Assembly: GCF_013359595.1 (NCBI RefSeq) | Contig: NZ_JABFMP010000008.1 | Coordinates: forward strand, 1-64,000 | Direction of reading: 5' to 3' | DNA from: Pseudomonas sp. C1C7 | Lineage (GTDB): Bacteria; Pseudomonadota; Gammaproteobacteria; Pseudomonadales; Pseudomonadaceae | DNA length: 64,000 bases | Shown here: one piece after another, positions 1 through 7,387 of the stretch | How the letters are laid out: every line of letters starts with the position of its first letter | How positions within the stretch are numbered: position 1 is the stretch's first letter | Program-made: the position numbers and the translations under genes | The notes under the pieces: generated by a model | Database searches by the model: none | What the model was told of the DNA's origin: nothing | What the model saw: the letters and a program-made list of their open reading frames with translations, nothing else

Positions 1-11
1 ATACCCGTACC

Positions 12-100
12 CCTGTAGGAGATCCCGCAGGATGCGAAATTTTGATTTTGTTTTAAAAAACAGGATCAAAAGATCGCAGCCTGCGGCAGCTCCTACAGGG
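12..100. repeat. Palindromic repeat pair, GATCAAAAGATCGCAGCC family
   Basis: Two inverted arms ending in CTGTAGGAG and CTCCTACAG flank a short AT-rich loop. The right arm is intact (GATCAAAAGATCGCAGCC followed by CTCCTACAG) and the left arm is degenerate. The same family recurs near 6.5, 10.6, 20.3, 30.4, 51.9 and 60.9 kb, always between genes, so it is a dispersed REP-like element rather than a feature of the adjoining gbcB. It could act as a transcript 3' end for gbcB. Confidence 0.75.
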
Positions 101-154
101 AGGCATGGGTGTTTTCGGATTTTATGATCCACACATAACAACTGTGGGAGCGAA

Positions 155-1255
155 TTAATACTCGATCCGCACATCCCCCTTCGGAATGCTGCAGCACGAC
201 AGGATGAACCCTTCGGCTTCGTCGTCTTCGGTGATCCCGCCGTTGTGGTCCATCTCCACTTCCCCGCCCAGCTTCAGTACCTTGCAGGTGCCGCAGATGC
301 CCATGCCGCAGGCTTTCGGGATCATCAGGCCGACCTTGGCAGCGGCGGCGTGTACGGTTTCACCCGGGGCCACGCGGATGCTTTTGCCCGATGCGGTGAA
401 TTCAACCTGGTGCAGGTCCGCGGCGTCGACTTGCGGCGCATCTGCCGCCTGTTCGGCGTGTTCCACGGCATCGGCGCGCGCTTCTGGCGGGGTCGCACCG
501 AAGGATTCTTCGTGGTAACGCTTCATGTCGAAGCCGGCACCTTCCAGCAAGCGCTTGACTGCAGTCATATACGGCGTCGGGCCGCAGCAGAACACTTCGC
601 GCTCCATGAAGTCCGGCGCCATCAATTCCAGCATCCGATGGTTCAGGTATCCGCGATAGCCAGCCCAGGGCTCACCCATGCCATGCTTTTCGCAAATGAT
701 GTGCAGATTGAAGTTCTCGATCCGCGATGCCATTTGCTCCAGCTCGCGGTGATAAATGATGTCTTTGGGCGAACGAGCGCTGTGGATGAACACCATATCC
801 ACGTTGCCGTTGGTGTCGTAGAACCAGCGCGCCATGGACATGACCGGGGTGATACCGACGCCACCGCTGAGGTAGAGCACTTTCGGCGCGGTGAAGTCCA
901 TGGCGTTGAACAGACCGACCGGGCCGTGCACTGCCAGTTCCTGGCCTTCGTGCAGGGTGTCGTGCAGCCAGTTGGAAACCTTGCCGCCCGGTACGCGCTT
1001 GATGGTCACCGAGAAGCTGTACGGCACCGACGGCGAGCTGGAAATGGTGTACGAACGCATGATCGGCTGGCCTTCGATCTCCAGCTCCAGGGTGACGAAT
1101 TGCCCCGGCTTGAAGAAGAACATGATCGGCTGGTCGGCCATGAAGCAGAAGGTGCGCACATCCCAGGTTTCCTGGATGACTTTGACGCAACGGACAATAT
1201 GTCGGCCATTGGCCCAGGTCTGGGTGGTTACCGGGTTCAGGAAGGTGTTGGACAT
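155..1255 (-). CDS. gbcB: Glycine betaine demethylase reductase subunit GbcB
   Basis: 366 aa. It passes electrons from NAD(P)H to the Rieske oxygenase GbcA, which converts glycine betaine to dimethylglycine plus formaldehyde in the cytoplasm. The N-terminal half is a ferredoxin-NADP reductase-type FAD domain (RSYTISSSP flavin motif), followed by a nucleotide-binding domain (LSGGVGITPVMSM; FCCGPTPYM). The last ~90 residues form a plant-type 2Fe-2S ferredoxin domain with CGMGICGTC and a distal CC pair. A longer reading frame runs upstream, but the ATG at 1255 gives the family N-terminus (MSNTFLNPV) and has a GGAGA ribosome site just before it, so I use it. It is divergent from gbcA across a 285-bp shared promoter region. 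Confidence 0.93.
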   Translation of the reverse strand: MSNTFLNPVTTQTWANGRHIVRCVKVIQETWDVRTFCFMADQPIMFFFKPGQFVTLELEIEGQPIMRSYTISSSPSVPYSFSVTIKRVPGGKVSNWLHDTLHEGQELAVHGPVGLFNAMDFTAPKVLYLSGGVGITPVMSMARWFYDTNGNVDMVFIHSARSPKDIIYHRELEQMASRIENFNLHIICEKHGMGEPWAGYRGYLNHRMLELMAPDFMEREVFCCGPTPYMTAVKRLLEGAGFDMKRYHEESFGATPPEARADAVEHAEQAADAPQVDAADLHQVEFTASGKSIRVAPGETVHAAAAKVGLMIPKACGMGICGTCKVLKLGGEVEMDHNGGITEDDEAEGFILSCCSIPKGDVRIEY

Positions 1256-1540
1256 GCTTGTTCTCCACAGCCGACTGTCGGCCTCATGATGGCGATTCTG
1301 CGTATAGCGTGAACCATCCATTTACCTATCTGCGACATTCACATGCTTATCGCGACCAGCCCCCAACCACCGGGGCTTGCGCGTCGGGAACAGATTGCAC
1401 CATGTCGCCCATGGATAAGGTTCTGGCCTGCGCCGGCCCCACACTCGCCTCCAACAGGACAACCGTTTTTCCATACCTTGCGTTGCAAACCTGATCAGCC
1501 ACTATTCGCGGCCACGCAGATGGCCTTGAGGACCTACACG
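1256..1540. promoter_or_regulatory. Divergent gbcB-gbcA promoter region
   Basis: 285-bp spacer between the two divergently read subunits of one enzyme, so both promoters and any GbdR site must lie here. Two direct GCGAC motifs occur at 1332-1336 and 1352-1356, 20 bp apart (about two helical turns), and a GTCGC lies at 1404-1408. That spacing would suit an AraC-family activator, but assigning them to GbdR is inference. I cannot place -35/-10 boxes with confidence. Confidence 0.4.
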
Positions 1541-2836
1541 ATGGACGTCACTACTACCTTGAGCCTGGGCGATCCGCTGGAACCCGCACGCAAGGCCACC
1601 GCCCAGATGCTGCAGGAGCGCGAGCGCACCTTCTCGCTGCCGCAGCCGTTCTACACCGACGAGCGCCTGTTCGATATCGACATGCAGGAGATCTTCCAGA
1701 AAGAGTGGTTGATCGCCGGCATGACCTGCGAGATTCCGGCCAAGGGCAACTACATGACCCTGCAGGTCGGCAAGAACCCGATCATCGTGATCCGTGGCGC
1801 CGACGGCGTCGTGCACGCCTTCCACAACGTCTGCCGTCACCGCGGCTCGCGCCTGTGCACCAGCGACAAGGGCAAGGTCGCCAAGCTGGTCTGCCACTAC
1901 CACCAGTGGACCTACGAACTCGACGGTCGCCTGCTGTTCGCCGGCACCGAAATGGGCGCCGACTTCGACATGAAGCAATACGGCCTCAAGCCCGTGAACG
2001 TGAAAACCGCCGGCGGCTACATCTTCATCAGCCTGGCGGAAAACCCGCCGGCCATCGATGAGTTCCTGGCGACGCTGACTCACTACATGGAACCGTACGA
2101 CATGGAAAACACCAAGGTGGCGGTGCAAACCACCTTGATGGAGAAAGCCAACTGGAAACTGGTGCTGGAAAACAACCGCGAGTGCTACCACTGCGGCGGC
2201 TCACACCCTGAACTGTTGAAAACCCTGCTGGAATGGGACGACGTCACCGACCCGCGCGCCGACCAGGCGTTCAAGGACCACGTCGCGGCCTCCGCCGCTG
2301 CCTGGGAAGCCGAGAAGATCCCTTACGCCCACGCCAGCTTCGGCCTGCGTAACCGCATCGTGCGCATGCCACTGCTCAAGGGCACCGTGTCGATGACCAT
2401 GGACGGCAAGCAGGGCTGCTCCAAACTCATGGGCCGCATCAAGAACCCGGACCTGGGCTCGATGCGCATCCTGCACCTGCCGCACTCCTGGAACCACTGC
2501 ATGGGCGACCACATCATCGTCTTCACCGTGTGGCCAATCAGCGCCCAGGAGACCATGGTCACCACCAAGTGGCTCGTCCACAAAGACGCTGTCGAAGGCG
2601 TGGACTACGACGTGGAACGCATGCGCCAGGTCTGGGACGCCACCAACGACCAGGACCGTCGCCTGGCCGAGGAAAACCAGCGCGGCATCAACTCCACCGC
2701 CTACCAGCCAGGCCCATACTCCAAGACCTATGAGTTCGGTGTGGTGAACTTCATCGACTGGTACAGCGGTCGCATGCTGAACAACCTGGGCGCCGAGCCT
2801 GCGCCGTACCTCAAGGGAGTTGCCGTCAGCGGCTGA
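1541..2836 (+). CDS. gbcA: Glycine betaine demethylase oxygenase subunit GbcA (Rieske)
   Basis: 431 aa Rieske non-heme iron oxygenase that N-demethylates glycine betaine with GbcB. The 2Fe-2S Rieske ligands are visible as C98-x-H100 and C118-x2-H121 (VCRHRG and VCHYHQW). The mononuclear iron region has NNRECYHCGGSH with H217 and H222 as likely ligands. The frame stays open about 200 bp upstream, but the ATG at 1541 preceded by TTGAGGACC gives the expected MDVTTTLSLGDP start and is preferred. The protein is full length for the family. Expression is expected to depend on GbdR (family knowledge). Confidence 0.95.
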   Translation: MDVTTTLSLGDPLEPARKATAQMLQERERTFSLPQPFYTDERLFDIDMQEIFQKEWLIAGMTCEIPAKGNYMTLQVGKNPIIVIRGADGVVHAFHNVCRHRGSRLCTSDKGKVAKLVCHYHQWTYELDGRLLFAGTEMGADFDMKQYGLKPVNVKTAGGYIFISLAENPPAIDEFLATLTHYMEPYDMENTKVAVQTTLMEKANWKLVLENNRECYHCGGSHPELLKTLLEWDDVTDPRADQAFKDHVAASAAAWEAEKIPYAHASFGLRNRIVRMPLLKGTVSMTMDGKQGCSKLMGRIKNPDLGSMRILHLPHSWNHCMGDHIIVFTVWPISAQETMVTTKWLVHKDAVEGVDYDVERMRQVWDATNDQDRRLAEENQRGINSTAYQPGPYSKTYEFGVVNFIDWYSGRMLNNLGAEPAPYLKGVAVSG

Positions 2837-2854
2837 TCAACCGCAAAGCCAAAA

Positions 2855-2934
2855 GCTTCGCGAGCAAGCCCGCTCACACATTGGATCTGTGTCGCTCACA
2901 AATCCCCTGTGGGAGCGGGCTTGCTCGCGAAAGC
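2855..2934. repeat. REP pair (TGTGGGAGCGGGCTTGCTCGCGA family)
   Basis: Inverted pair: GCTTCGCGAGCAAGCCCGCTC on the left and its complement-like GAGCGGGCTTGCTCGCGAAAGC on the right, with ~35 bp between. This is the most frequent REP type of the window. It lies 18 bp after the gbcA stop and may form the 3' end of its transcript. Confidence 0.85.
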
Positions 2935-3624
2935 GCCCTTACAATCACCGCATCTCTCCCTGATACCCTCGCCCACTAGAACTGTACGAAATATGATCTA
3001 TTCCGTTCGGCGCTAAGCCCCACAAGGCCCCCAGCCTTCCGCAAACAAGTTATCCACATCTCCACCCACAGCAAATGGGGACAACTGTGGAAAGACTGAA
3101 ATTTTTCTCCACAGAATCTGAAGAAAATCCGTGACTTATTCAGAGCGACGGTTTTCTCCGGCACCTGATCATTTATTGACCAAGCCTCTGAAAAGCACGA
3201 AATACGTGGTGCGTAGCGTATGGCGAACACCTTATCCACAGATGCACCAACAGACTTTGGGTACAACTTCACGAGCACTGTGGAAAACCGCTGGAGACCT
3301 TGATTTTCCAACCCTTTCAGCATGCAAAGGGGGATAGAAGCAGCAGTTTGAGTGTTTTTTAACCAACTCTTCGGAAGCCACGCTCTACAAGGCCTCCAGC
3401 GCTAAACGAACATCTTATCCACAGAAGCGCCAACAGAGATTGGGGGCAAGTCGCGCCCTTATCCTCTGAAAAAACCCATGAAAAACCGTAGGTTAGGCTG
3501 GTTGTTTTTTGAACGAAGGGCTACAGGCCTCGGTTCACAAGGGCCTGCGCAAGGGGCGAACACGTTATCCACAGATCCGCCAACAGGGATTGTGGGTAAA
3601 CACGTTCTAAATCATTCCAAGCCT
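2935..3624. other. Gene-free stretch carrying the DnaA-box repeat array
   Basis: About 690 bp without a convincing gene; the short frames here lack ribosome sites and family resemblance. Its content is the tandem repeat array described separately, with its AT-richer linkers. It lies between gbcA and the 3' end of the retropepsin-like gene, so no gene here needs a promoter from it. Confidence 0.7.
3041..3605. repeat. Four-copy diverged tandem repeat, each copy with a perfect DnaA box
   Basis: Perfect TTATCCACA nonamers lie at 3050-3058, 3232-3240, 3415-3423 and 3565-3573, all in the same orientation and 182, 183 and 150 bp apart. Each is embedded in a longer related block, best preserved in copies 2-4 as roughly CGAACAnCTTATCCACAGA, then n-C-CCAACAG and a GGG-ACAA-like end. 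An upstream ACAAGGCC-CCAGC-like segment is shared by copies 1 and 3, more weakly by 4. The blocks are therefore diverged tandem duplications, not four chance boxes. Imperfect complements (CTGTGGAAA) follow copies 1 and 2. Function is unknown; binding of DnaA is inferred from the consensus. Confidence 0.75.
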
Positions 3625-4821
3625 TCAAACCTTGTTAAAACACGAGCGCCCCGCCTCGATATCCAGATTCAATTCAAACTCATCGAACGCCTGCCACCCC
3701 AGTAGAACCGACGGCACATAGCGCCCCCTCACCCAGGACGTCGGGATGGTGAAGCCGGGATAGTATTTGTAGGTGATCGGCAGGCTGTGACCGGGCAGGT
3801 TCAGCACACCCTTGAAGGATTGATAGCGCTGCCGGTCGGCGTTATCCGGGCGTGAGGCCCCAGGGGTGAGGGTTTGCACCACGTTGACCTGTTGGCCGGG
3901 CAAGGCGGAGGTCAGGTAGTCGACATTGCCGGTATCGACGATGGCCTGGGTGTTGCGGTTGTCCAGGCTGGCGGCGATGGTCAGGCGCTGGTTGAGGTCC
4001 ATGCGGGTGTAGGTGATCGGCGAATCGCAGCGCGGGGAAGGTGCGGGGTTGAGCTCCAGGGTCTTGCGGGTGATTTTCAGACGGCCCAACTTGCTGATCA
4101 GGTCCAGCCCCAACAGGTTGTCCCTGGCGCTTACAAACACCAGCACGTTCCTGAACTCGCTTGAACCGATTTTCAGCGACTCGATGACTCCAAGCCTGGC
4201 CGACAGGTTGTTCTCGCCGTAAAACGTGCTGTAGGCGTAATGGGAGTCGCTCAGCAGCCTGATGCCCATCTGCTTTGCGGTATCGATGTTGACCCGGGTT
4301 TGCGGCGCTCCGGTGTCGAGGACGAAACGTGCCGAATGACCGTTGGCCGCGCTGACATCGATGAAGGGCAACACCTCTTGCGCGACGAAACGGTCGTTGG
4401 CGTATGGATGAATCTTCAGCACTTCGCGCTGAGACGCACGCTTTGTCGTGAAATCGCCAGTCTTGCGCAGCGTCGCCAGGGATTGCTCGCCGAACATCGA
4501 AAAGAGGATGTTCAGCTCCGGGTCAGCCTTGATCGCCCGAGCGTGTCGGCGCTGAACCGCCAGGTAGAAGTCCGGCAGCTGGTTGGCGGCCTTGAGCTCG
4601 AACATCCGGGCGATCACCGTCACCGAGCAGTCGAGGTTTTTCCCGGGCTCCGGCACAAGTTCGCAGCGCTCGCGCAACTGCATCAGGGAGGCTTTGCGCC
4701 CCTGCTCGGAGGCCAGCCATTGATAGAAGCCCGGCTCAGGCGCATTCAGCCGGGTAGCGGCCGGCAATCCCGTCGACACCAGGACAACCCAGGCAAGGAG
4801 CAATCGCATCAGCCGCTTCAT
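3625..4821 (-). CDS. Secreted retropepsin-like aspartyl protease family protein
   Basis: 398 aa. The N-terminus (KRLMRLLLAWVVLVS, then an Ala-rich cleavage region) is a signal peptide, so the mature protein is probably periplasmic. Two aspartyl-protease-type motifs are present: FVLDTGAPQ in the first half and AIVDTGNVD in the second. The protein therefore resembles a single-chain pepsin-like duplication of a clan AA fold. Substrate unknown. A GTG 12 bp upstream (4833) is an alternative start, and neither has a strong ribosome site. It stands alone between the repeat array and the Rhs gene. Confidence 0.7.
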   Translation of the reverse strand: MKRLMRLLLAWVVLVSTGLPAATRLNAPEPGFYQWLASEQGRKASLMQLRERCELVPEPGKNLDCSVTVIARMFELKAANQLPDFYLAVQRRHARAIKADPELNILFSMFGEQSLATLRKTGDFTTKRASQREVLKIHPYANDRFVAQEVLPFIDVSAANGHSARFVLDTGAPQTRVNIDTAKQMGIRLLSDSHYAYSTFYGENNLSARLGVIESLKIGSSEFRNVLVFVSARDNLLGLDLISKLGRLKITRKTLELNPAPSPRCDSPITYTRMDLNQRLTIAASLDNRNTQAIVDTGNVDYLTSALPGQQVNVVQTLTPGASRPDNADRQRYQSFKGVLNLPGHSLPITYKYYPGFTIPTSWVRGRYVPSVLLGWQAFDEFELNLDIEAGRSCFNKV

Positions 4822-4968
4822 GGCCCAACCCACTCATAAAAACCAGGTTTTATGAACAAGCGCTGAACCTCTGAAAGCTCCATGACTGCATGCTGCACCC
4901 TGACCAGCGCACCTAGAAAATGTAGTTCAGTGTGGCTCTTTGAGTGCTTACAGGAATCAGTGCCGTCA

Positions 4969-5745
4969 TTAGGCGCTTCTTATTTCTTTGGGTGTATTGA
5001 GATCGCTCACTGATCCTACGGACGTCAGCGGAGCAGGAGATTTGGGTGGTTTCGCAGCGTCAGGCCAACCCACGATGTTTTTGACGTTGTTTTTCACTGT
5101 TTTCCACAACATATTGCTCTGGTACGCACTCTTGACTGCGACAGCTGCGCGAGTGGCCGCCCCCACGATCAAGGCCGATGTCCCTACGGTCTGGACGATG
5201 GCGCCGGCCGGGGATCCCCCTAACTGCATGGTTGCCCCCACAACACTGATGACAGAACCGCCCAAACTGAATCGGGTGGCGTGCAGAGCGACGCCTGAAA
5301 CCTTGGAGCCGAAGATAAAGGCCACCGGAGCAAAGGTGTGCAGCGCAACCGTCAGGCCTCGTTGAATGATTGGTAAAACGCTCGCCATGAACTCACCCGT
5401 CGGGTCCGTGTAGTTCAGCGGGTCCCCCTTGCAATAGGCATACGCATTCAATCCCCCTTCCTCGAACGGACTGAGCCGATCAGGGCTTTGAAAACGCTTC
5501 AGCACCGGGTTGTACACCCGATGCCCGTTGCCCAGATGGTAGCGGCCGGTTGATCGCTCGCGCAGCTGCCCGTTGAAACCGAGGTGAGTACCGGCAGCCA
5601 GCAGGCTGCTTTGCGCGCCGTAGGGGGTATAGGCGAGTCGATTCGGACCTGTTCGGTCCAGTTCGGCGAGAACGCTCTGTTGCACGTCGCTGACCAGCAG
5701 CAAGACGCGCGCGGCAGAGTGTGGGGAGGGACGGGAAGCAGGCAT
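4969..5745 (-). CDS. Orphan Rhs-repeat-associated core domain protein
   Basis: 258 aa. The first ~120 residues carry the hallmark C-terminal Rhs core: LAYTPYGAQ, GHRVYNPVLKRFQSPDRLSPF, and NAYAYCKGDPLNYTDPTGE. That core normally precedes a polymorphic toxin tip. The remaining ~135 residues are hydrophobic and alanine/glycine-rich (two or three possible membrane segments) and match no toxin I recognise. The thousand-residue Rhs barrel is absent, and no obvious immunity gene follows; the next gene downstream (leftward) is the retropepsin-like one. The ATG at 5745 is chosen because GAGG lies 9 nt upstream; the ATG at 5754 abuts that GAGG. Confidence 0.75.
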   Translation of the reverse strand: MPASRPSPHSAARVLLLVSDVQQSVLAELDRTGPNRLAYTPYGAQSSLLAAGTHLGFNGQLRERSTGRYHLGNGHRVYNPVLKRFQSPDRLSPFEEGGLNAYAYCKGDPLNYTDPTGEFMASVLPIIQRGLTVALHTFAPVAFIFGSKVSGVALHATRFSLGGSVISVVGATMQLGGSPAGAIVQTVGTSALIVGAATRAAVAVKSAYQSNMLWKTVKNNVKNIVGWPDAAKPPKSPAPLTSVGSVSDLNTPKEIRSA

Positions 5746-5850
5746 CGTCGGCATCCTCGTAGAGGCGTTTCAGCTGTTCGATACCGTAGCAAAGCGAAGT
5801 GAAAATCGACACTAGCAGAACTGATAGTCCTCTTCGGGACTGCCAAAAAT

Positions 5851-5889
5851 CATGTAGCAGCTGGCGAAGCCTGCGTCCGGCTGCTACAG
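5851..5889. repeat. Short palindromic repeat, GTAGCAGCTGGCGAAGCCTGCG family
   Basis: Hairpin with outer arms GTAGCAGC and GCTGCTAC. The same core sequence (GCAGCTGGCGAAGCCTGCGTCC) reappears as a long hairpin at 63301-63366, so it is a second dispersed repeat family of this genome. It sits between the GNAT gene end and the Rhs gene start. Confidence 0.7.
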
Positions 5890-5904
5890 GGATCGTGTTT
5901 GCCC

Positions 5905-6471
5905 CTAAGGGCGATACATCAGGTAGGCCTCGCCGGTGACGCGAATCATCGGGTGCGGTGTGATCTGGCAGGTGTCGACGATGCGAAAGCCGTGGCGTTC
6001 GTAGAAGCGTCGGGCGCCGGTGTTGGCGGCGTAGTCGATCAGGCTCAGGCCGTTGAGGCCCAGCTGGTTGGCGCGGTCGTAGGCGTAGGCGAGGAACTGT
6101 TTGCCCAGGCCCTGGTTACGCCAGCCCTCGTGCAGCGCGAGGCTGGAGATGTAGAGGGTGTCGGGAATTTCCATGGTGGCGTAGGGCGCCAGCACCGGGT
6201 CGGTGACCGGTTCGGCGAATGGATCGTGGCGCATCACGTAGCTGTGCATCATGCCGATGACCTGCCCGTACGCTTCGGCGATCAGGCAGTTCTGGTAAGA
6301 GAAATCCACGTCGTCGCGGGCATAGCGGATGGCGCCGACGTCGAGCAGATCCTGACCGGGTTCTGCGATCTGGCTCCAGATGTAATCTGAAGCGCCTTCG
6401 GATGAAATCTGGAACAGGCGCGCAATCTCCCGCGCGTCCGCGCGGACGGCGGAACGAAATTCAACTGTCAT
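5905..6471 (-). CDS. GNAT family N-acetyltransferase
   Basis: 188 aa. The acetyl-CoA binding signature is clear in the second half (ISSLALHEGWRNQGLGKQFL, with the R/Q-x-x-G-x-G/A core as RNQGLG), followed by the typical C-terminal NTGARRFYERHGF. Acceptor substrate unknown. It is read in the same direction as the etf/dgc operon but is separated from etfB by a palindromic repeat, so it probably has its own transcript. Confidence 0.85.
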   Translation of the reverse strand: MTVEFRSAVRADAREIARLFQISSEGASDYIWSQIAEPGQDLLDVGAIRYARDDVDFSYQNCLIAEAYGQVIGMMHSYVMRHDPFAEPVTDPVLAPYATMEIPDTLYISSLALHEGWRNQGLGKQFLAYAYDRANQLGLNGLSLIDYAANTGARRFYERHGFRIVDTCQITPHPMIRVTGEAYLMYRP

Positions 6472-6510
6472 TGTTTCCCCATAAATTTCGGCTGCTTTTT
6501 GAGCTTTATG

Positions 6511-6593
6511 CAGGAGCTGCCGAAGGCTGCGATCTTTTGACTTTGGTCTTTAAAAACAAGATCAAAAGATCGCAGCCCTTCGGCAGCTCCTAC
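6511..6593. repeat. Palindromic repeat pair, GATCAAAAGATCGCAGCC family
   Basis: Arms CAGGAGCTGCCGAAGGCTGC and the matching GCAGCCCTTCGGCAGCTCCT around an AT-rich loop containing GATCTTTTGA/GATCAAAAGAT. It lies 8 bp after the stop of etfB and probably marks the end of the dgc-etf transcript. Confidence 0.85.
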
Positions 6594-6601
6594 AAAGAGA
6601 A

Positions 6602-7372
6602 TCAGCGAACCACGCCTTCTTCGATGAGAAGTTTGAGGATCGCTTCAGCCCCAGCTTGCGCCGTAACACCCTTGAGCACTTGTCCACCGCCGCCACTGGC
6701 TTTCGCCGTTGCGGCTTTCATCCGGTCGGCACCGCTCTTGGCCTTGATCACCTTCAGGCGCTTTGGCCGTGGCTTGGCCGGTTGCAGGGTGGCGACCGCC
6801 AACAGCTCATCATCGACCACTTCGACTTCATCGGCCTGCAACACCCCGCGCCGGGCCGGGCCGTAGGCGCTCTGCCGAGGCTTGGGGGCGGCGTTATCCA
6901 CAGTGGCCAGAAACGGCAGGCGCACCTTGAGTCGACGACGCTGACCACGGGGCAAGGCTTGCAGCACCAGCGCCGAACCGCCGTCGATGGATTCGACCTG
7001 GGCCAATCCCACCACCAGCGGCCAACCGAGGCCTTCAGCCAACAGGAACGGCAGCATGCCGGAGCCTTCGCCGGTTTCCGCCTGACTGCCGGTCAACACC
7101 ACTTGGGCGCCGGCATCGCGCAGATAGGTCGTCAATGCCGGTAGCGCATCGGCGCCCTCGGGCTGTTCCAGCACGTGCAGCTGTTCCAGGCCCATGCCCA
7201 GATAAGCCCGCAGCGCCGGCTCGGCCACGTCGCCAGCATGCAGCACCTGCAAGTTATCCCCAGCCAGTTGCAGACCCAATTCCACCGCCCGCGCATCCTG
7301 TTCCGCGCGACGCGGACGACCGGAGGTCGGGTGGGCGCCGATGGACACCAGGCTGATGATTTTCGTGCTCAT
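6602..7372 (-). CDS. etfB: Electron transfer flavoprotein beta subunit
   Basis: 256 aa. With EtfA it forms the flavoprotein that takes electrons from a dehydrogenase and passes them to the respiratory chain. The N-terminal ETF fold (IISLVSIGAHPTSGRPRR; QVVLTGSQAETGEGSGMLPFLLAEGLGWP) and the basic C-terminal tail (KPRPKRLKVIKAK) are recognisable. Last gene of the leftward operon, 15 bp after etfA, with an AAGGAAAGGG ribosome site. Context indicates a dedicated ETF for dimethylglycine demethylation rather than the housekeeping fatty-acid ETF. A perfect TTATCCACA lies inside the gene at 6894-6902. Confidence 0.88.
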   Translation of the reverse strand: MSTKIISLVSIGAHPTSGRPRRAEQDARAVELGLQLAGDNLQVLHAGDVAEPALRAYLGMGLEQLHVLEQPEGADALPALTTYLRDAGAQVVLTGSQAETGEGSGMLPFLLAEGLGWPLVVGLAQVESIDGGSALVLQALPRGQRRRLKVRLPFLATVDNAAPKPRQSAYGPARRGVLQADEVEVVDDELLAVATLQPAKPRPKRLKVIKAKSGADRMKAATAKASGGGGQVLKGVTAQAGAEAILKLLIEEGVVR

Positions 7373-7387
7373 AACCCTTTCCTTCCC

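Noticed and set aside
1343..1540. Upstream extension of gbcA
   Set aside because: The extra 66 residues resemble no family member and lie over the divergent promoter; ATG 1541 with its ribosome site gives the expected N-terminus.
3041..3605. Chromosomal replication origin
   Set aside because: Boxes and repeats fit a DnaA-binding region, but none of the genes that flank Pseudomonas oriC are present and there is no AT-rich unwinding element.
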